Assembly: GCA_904066235.2 (NCBI GenBank)
Contig: CAJFCV020000006.1
Span: 8,680,001-8,744,000, forward strand
DNA length: 64,000 nt
Direction of reading: 5' to 3'
From: Bursaphelenchus xylophilus
Taxonomy: Eukaryota; Nematoda; Chromadorea; Rhabditida; Aphelenchoididae
This document shows, one piece after another, positions 59,101-64,000 of the stretch (position 1 is the stretch's first letter; every line of letters starts with the position of its first letter). A program made the position numbers and the translations under genes. The notes below the pieces were generated by a model, which was not told the DNA's origin, did no database searches, and worked only from the letters and a program-made list of their open reading frames with translations.

Positions 59101-59430
59101 ATAACAAGTTGATTTGGACTCCATATTCATCAGCTTTGTCCAAAAACATGATATCATTCCGTTATTTGAAATTTTATCCCAGAAAACATGGATTAGAAAC
59201 ATTTCTCAAAAATTTTTTTTGTCAAATGCACATTTACATATGTAAATTTACTAATTTCACCGTATTTGCACGGATATTTGACTAATTATCCATATTCCAG
59301 GCGTTTCATAACATTTTTATAATTTGCGGGCAGAAAAAGTGCGGGCAAATTTCGATTTAATTTGCGGTCGCGAACCGCGAAAATTTGCGGGCATCGAAAA
59401 GTCCATTTGCGGGCACCGAAAAGCACGTCC
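56200..59430. mobile_element. Mutator-like foldback element with 9-bp duplication
   Basis: Left arm 56200-57990 (with a nested element) and right arm 58313-59430 are reverse complements of about 1.1 kb around a 320-bp spacer. TATAAGTAG flanks both ends (56191-56199, 59431-59439); nine bases is the MULE target size, and long arms fit. Each arm has about a dozen GCCCGCAAAT or ATTTGCGGGC motifs, mostly in inverted pairs, possibly transposase-binding sites. Open frames in the arms are mirror images, and no transposase is found. Confidence 0.85.
56890..57572. mobile_element. 683-bp TA-target element nested in the left arm
   Basis: Ends CAGGGTGTTCCGAGAATTA and TAATTCTCGGAACACCCTG are inverted for about 130 bp and flanked by TA (56888-56889, 57573-57574). 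The right arm of the host at about 58740 keeps the uninterrupted site AAAAAATATTTGCGGGC in reverse. The interior has GGCGGAG-rich subterminal motifs and no transposase. Confidence 0.93.
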
Positions 59431-60351
59431 TATAAGTAGACTTTTTTCCAGAGCTCAAAAATTCTACCGGAGTGTTTTATTTATTGAAATATTCGTAAAA
59501 AAAGTCGTAGGTAGACTTCATATTTTATTTTTGAAAGATCGATAATATATATACATACACACGCACGCCAAATTACTTTCTATTGCAAAACGTCAAAAAA
59601 ATGATTCGAGTCAAGTCTTCCCCCGGTCATTTTCATCAAGTGTTCCCCTCTGCAGAAATACCGTAATAAAACCGCAGAACAAGATTCTGTAAATGCATAA
59701 ATAAAGAAAGTATGCAGAAATAAAGCAGACAAATTAGAAATTACACAAACGAGACAGATAAATGTTTGCTTTGGCATAATTTGGGGCTTTGTTTCAAACC
59801 TTGGACGAAGGTAAGTCAATTTGGATGATCTGTAACTTTTCTTATGGAACGAAAGCTCAGGTTTTCTTCTTATAGGATTATAGGATATTGCTTCAGCTTT
59901 CAATAGGTACCTCATTTTTAGCCCTTGCATCATCTTACGTTGAGTTCATTCTCAAAAACTGAAATTTATGACTTTTGAATTTAGATGAAATTGACTGGTT
60001 CTACACAATCACCCTCCGCTGCAACTTCGACATCGCTGTATTCCAGAGAGGACAAGAAACGAAGACAACAGGAATAGAGTCAGCTCATGCACGAGAGAAA
60101 AAAAACTCAAAAATCACGATATTACACTACCCCAAGGTGATCAAAATCGTGATATTCGTCAGAATTGGTAGGTTTTTTGCCTTAGATCCTCTTGATTTTC
60201 AGATATATTATACTTTAAAGAGTAGGCTTTCATAACCCGTCAAAATTTTTGAAATCGGAACATTAAATTTTGAGAAACTTCTAATTTATTTTTTTGCCCG
60301 GCAGGGATTTTTTACTGGAAAAATTGCTTTTTATTCATGTTATTGTTTCAG

Positions 60352-60868
60352 AACGTGGTTGGATACATCAGCAACACAACTGCGACTAGATTATTGCAAT
60401 CCCAAACACAAGACCACAGGCTTAGCCAGAAAGATAACGACGAAATTTCGGATATTACAGTATCTCAGAATGACGAAAAGTTTGATGTTTAGTTGGAATT
60501 GGTAGTTTTTTTGCCTTAGATCTTCTTCATTTTAGGATATATTATACTTTGAAGTATGGGCTTTCATAATCCGTTAAAATTTTCGAAATCGGAACATTAA
60601 ATTTTGAGAAAATTTCGATTTAATTTTGTGCCCAGCGGGGATTTTTTTGGAAAAAGTCAATTTTAGTTCGCTTTATGGTTTCAGAATGTGCTCGGAGACG
60701 TCAGCAACAGAACTCTTAACTACAGGCACCGACGGCGAGAAGAACTGGCAGCCACCGCCAGAGCCTCAGGGAAAAAATCCAAGAAATTACAAAGGAAAAC
60801 CTGAAAAGCCTATTCACCTTTGAATTGATTCCAACCGACGATGAAGAAGATATTAATGTTGTATCTTA
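60352..60868 (+). other. Duplicated exon-like segment, gene uncertain
   Basis: Exon-like 60352-60492 (after TGTTTCAG, 47 codons to a stop, ending QNDEKFDV) and a related segment at 60685-60868 (after GGTTTCAG, last frame ending DDEEDINVVS) share both the coding part and the flanking introns, so the block was duplicated in tandem about 335 bp apart. The second copy changes frame internally. An upstream piece at 59984 may be the first exon. The parent gene is not recognised and this may be a broken gene. Confidence 0.35.
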
Positions 60869-61186
60869 ACACATCAGTTGTTCTTCTGCTTTTATTTTGT
60901 TGTTAATTTTACGCTTTTTGGAAATGAGTGGGTTTTAATAAGCATCGTATACAATGGTTGCCGAAATGTTTGTAAGGATGGGCGCAGCTCGCAAAACCAT
61001 TTTTTGACGGCAATAATTTGGCGTGCACACGTATTGTTGTTGTCTTTTTTTTGAGGTTCTTAGTATGGTTTATATTTTCGTGTGTCTTGAAAGGGCGTCT
61101 GCCGAGCAGTGCGGAAGTCACGAAAGGTCGTTGAAAGCAAATGCTTCTGGTCTTGAATCTTTTGCCAATTGGTTCCATAGTAGTGT

Positions 61187-64000
61187 ATGAATACAACGTT
61201 CTTTCCGAATCGGCTGCGGGTTTTATTTCCCAACGACTTCCCGTACGCCGACTCTAAGTGCATAAATTCCATTGGCAGAGTGCGCTATGGATGTGCGTAT
61301 CCCGGCTTGATGGTGGATGTAGGTTATACAGTATGCGTCATAATTATAACCGCACTTTAAAAATGAGTGTACCTTTTGTGATTGTTAATAGAAATGTGTC
61401 ATATTTGGCGCCAATGTGCATCAGTGTACTAGAAATGATGTCCCAAAAAATTATTTTGAAGAGTTTCCGTATTTTAGAGAAAATCTGCAAAAACCAAAAT
61501 TATGATACTTTTCGGTGTCGCAAAATTATAACCGCACTTGCGAATTTGGGGTATTACCCTAATAAAACACGGGATATCAATAACTGATGTTTAGTTACGC
61601 TCCCTGAGGCCTCAATAACGCCCATCACACGACCCGAAACCCTCTGGGCAAATTTTTTTGGCGCATCCTGACCCATCTTGTCCCTGAACCGGAAAACGGC
61701 AGATTTTCGCTTAGTTACGGTAGAACACCGCTTTTTGTAGCGATGTAATCAACGGGCGAGGGGGCCCCACAAGTTTCATATCGGGAGCGAGTCTATGGTG
61801 GCAAACGCCTTGCTGTCAAAGGAACTGGTATGTCGACCTGCTATGGTGGACGTGGGCATTATCCAACAAAAGTATAGCCAGGTTGCCGGTACGGTACCAG
61901 ATGTTCGCCTAAGACTTCGTAGTACTCGAAGCTATTCATTTGAGTTGCTGTGGCCGCGGACGGAAGGCCTCCGGCTTTTTTGAAGGCGCCCCAAGTCATC
62001 AACGGGCGGCCTCTATAATTACGACACGAGAAGCGACGCGATACGTTTTTAATGTCATGCCATTGGTATGTAAAACCGTCAGGGCATCGTGTGACTACGC
62101 AATCCACAAGGAATATGGTATTGCAACGGTCTAACGTCGGTTTCAGCGACCTTCCACTAATCAACCTCTGTTGTGAATGTCTCCTTGGCAAATTTCGGCT
62201 GTGGATTGCCGTAAACCGGGGTCAGCTGGGGTCACAGCTTCACATAATACCTTATGATGACGTCGCGGTGTTTTCCGACCCTCAGCACGGTGCGTCCGCT
62301 ACTAATGAAGCTCAGTTCTTGACTTAAGTGAACCCCAGAGATGGCGGAGTTAGAAGTCCGGCGGATTATTTCTCTTCAACCAGAAGCAGTGGTAAACTTT
62401 TGTCTGCCATAACATTTAGATTTGTTAAAGGCTTCCGAGACGACCAGAAAATTCCTCACAACTTGAGCCCAGCGGTCTAACTGAGCGAAAATCTGCCGTT
62501 TTCCGATTCAGGGACAAGATGGGTCAGTATGCGCCAAAAAAGTTTGCCCAGAGGGTTTCGGGTCGTGTGATGGGCGTTATTGAGGCCTCAGGGAGCGTAA
62601 CTAAACATCAGTTATTGATATCCTGCGTTTTTATTAGGGTAATACCCCAAATTCGCAAGTGCGGTTATAATTTTGCGACACCGAAAAGTATCATAATTTT
62701 GGTTTTTGCAGCTTTTCTCTAAAATACGGAAACTTTTCAAAATAATTTTTTGGGACATCATTTCTAGTACACTGATGCACATTGGTGCCAAATATGACAC
62801 ATTTCTATTAACAATCACAAAAGGTACACTCATTTTTAAAGTGCGGTTATAATTATGACGCATACTGTAGTGACCGCTGAGAAATACGACATTCTTCAGA
62901 TCTTAAATTTCATCGCCAAGGAATTGGGGTATGTTCTACACGCGAGAGTTGACCACGACCTATACTGGAAAGGTAATATGACAGAGTTGCTAGAACTGGA
63001 TGATATAGATACGATAGGCGTGCCGCTGCAGAAAACGCGGGAACTGATGCAATATGGAGAGTTTACAAAGTCGCTGTATACGGTAGGCCAGACATTGGGC
63101 TGCAAACTCTACATAAAAATAATAATATTTTTAAATGGAGCAGTTGCAGGCCGACGGACGAATTATGATTTACACTGCGGCTGACATGGACGATGGTTGG
63201 TGGAATGTGTTCAAAGTCTATGATAGTGCAACATGGATTATGATGCTGATAATGATCATCGTCGAGTGTGCCTTTCTCTGTGCCGTGAATCACTTGGAAA
63301 TGCGGGTGCGCGCAAAGAAACGGGTGAACCACGTCGACGTAAGGTTGACTCCACAATATCTATCGTCTTCTTAATGCCTTACCATAATACCTTAACATTT
63401 TCATCCTCAGGTTGTTTGGAGCATCGTAGAAGTCCAATTTTTCCAATCTGCCTCAAACAATCTTCGTTTCACCTCAGGCAAGCTGTCGTTGTGGTGCTTT
63501 GCTCTTCTGCAAACAAAGCTGATGCTGGGTGTACTGACCTCTTGGTTCTTGTCCTCATTATTGACCGAGCCGAACTTTTCCAGCTTATTAGACGAAGATT
63601 ATGTCTTTAATCAGATCGCAAGTGGCAGTCGGAAGTTGATATCGCAAGGGTCGACCTCGTGGTTTTACACGGAAACGGGAGCCACGTACGCCCGATTGAC
63701 AAAGGTGCTGAATGGGAGCTTTGCGGAGATCGTGCAACCTGAAGGTAGGACACTCGCCATCAGTGAATTCGGTGGGGAAAGTCTCAGAAGAGCCGCGTAG
63801 ATATTCCTCAAGCTTTAAATGTAGCCTGTACACGTGCATTAGGCAGATCCGCTATTTTGAACGACCGACATTTTTGGTCATATTCCTTGCAACTTGAGCG
63901 TTTCCCCGTTTGTAAAAATTCAACCATGCCGCCAATTTAGAGATCGTTTCTCGAATGCGCAAAGAAGGCGCTCTGCTGTTTACCGAGCTCGACACTGGAA
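61187..64000 (+). CDS. Ionotropic glutamate receptor-like (IR) ligand-gated channel, partial
   Basis: Exons 61187-61318, 62900-63082, 63144-63338 and 63411-63744 are in frame; more coding follows to the window end. The ligand-binding S1 half starts RLRVLFPNDFPY and continues GLMVD / ILNFIAKELGY across intron 1. M1 is WIMMLIMIIVECAFLC, and the pore/M2 part is KLSLWCFALLQTKLMLGVLT. S2 follows with TSWFYTETGATYARL, IPQALNVACTRALGR and a final KEGALLF block. Near 63745-63790 and near 63930 the frames that carry family-like sequence are offset by one base from the preceding exon, so there is either an unusual exon junction, sequence error or a frameshift. Upstream exons may exist. Intron 1 contains a transposon. 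Confidence 0.75.
61329..62867. mobile_element. Tc1-like element in the receptor intron
   Basis: Ends CAGTATGCGTCATAATTA and TAATTATGACGCATACTG are flanked by TA (61327-61328, 62868-62869). Arms extend about 390 bp. Removing element and one TA leaves a 40-nt intron from GTAGGT to TTCAG. A decayed transposase lies inside on the minus strand. Confidence 0.93.
61745..62340 (-). pseudogene. Decayed Tc1-family transposase
   Basis: Blocks typical of DD34E transposases appear in changing frames: GFTYQWHDI, RPLMTWGAFKKAGGLPSA, then LDNAHVHHSRSTYQFL and a broken SPDM...NLWG-type end. The stops and frame changes between blocks mean the copy is inactive and needs a transposase from elsewhere. Confidence 0.8.

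Noticed and set aside
58640..59104. 154-codon open frame in the MULE-like arm
   Set aside because: Its mirror image is open in the other arm and it spans repeated non-coding motifs; no domain seen.

Overview
The window looks like nuclear DNA of a free-living, rhabditid-type nematode; genus cannot be fixed from sequence alone. Evidence: many-exon genes with very short introns (36-60 nt is common), T-rich acceptors ending TTTCAG, acceptor-like sites just before several ATGs (fits spliced-leader trans-splicing), and nematode-typical families (two-domain O-acyltransferase with SGNH tail, CYP, UNC-1/MEC-2-type stomatin, iGluR-like receptor). Exon coordinates below were worked out by hand; every multi-exon model except the last gene closes in frame.

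Layout. 1-27 kb is mostly genic: a 571-aa coiled-coil protein (+), cytochrome b561 (+), an O-acyltransferase-like protein (-), a small membrane protein (+), a cytochrome P450 (+), a secreted protein (+), METTL9 (+), a 63-aa Pro-rich protein (-), CAF-1 p60/CHAF1B (-) and a stomatin (-). 27.3-32.9 kb holds no gene I can support. A two-finger CCCH protein (+) follows at 33.5 kb.

35-55.7 kb is a cluster of five secreted pepsin-fold genes (one +, four -). They keep both catalytic aspartates but have lost the Thr of the DTG motifs and the flap Tyr, and carry a Cys-rich insert. Three are nearly identical recent copies with the same TATA/TGATAA promoter, suggesting co-expression in intestine. Around and inside them, and on to the end of the window, lie many non-autonomous inverted-repeat transposons whose target-site duplications can be read directly: TA, CTG, TTA, 8-bp (hAT-like) and 9-bp (MULE-like). 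Several sit in introns. One landed in the last three bases of an intron, where its TA duplication regenerated the AG splice acceptor. The window closes with a partial iGluR-like receptor whose 40-nt intron has been filled by a Tc1-like element.

Most noteworthy: the degenerate-active-site pepsin family, the splice-site-preserving insertion, a foldback element whose second arm still shows the empty site of a nested insertion, and a CAF-1 p60 with an acidic N-terminal extension and a PIP-box-like motif.
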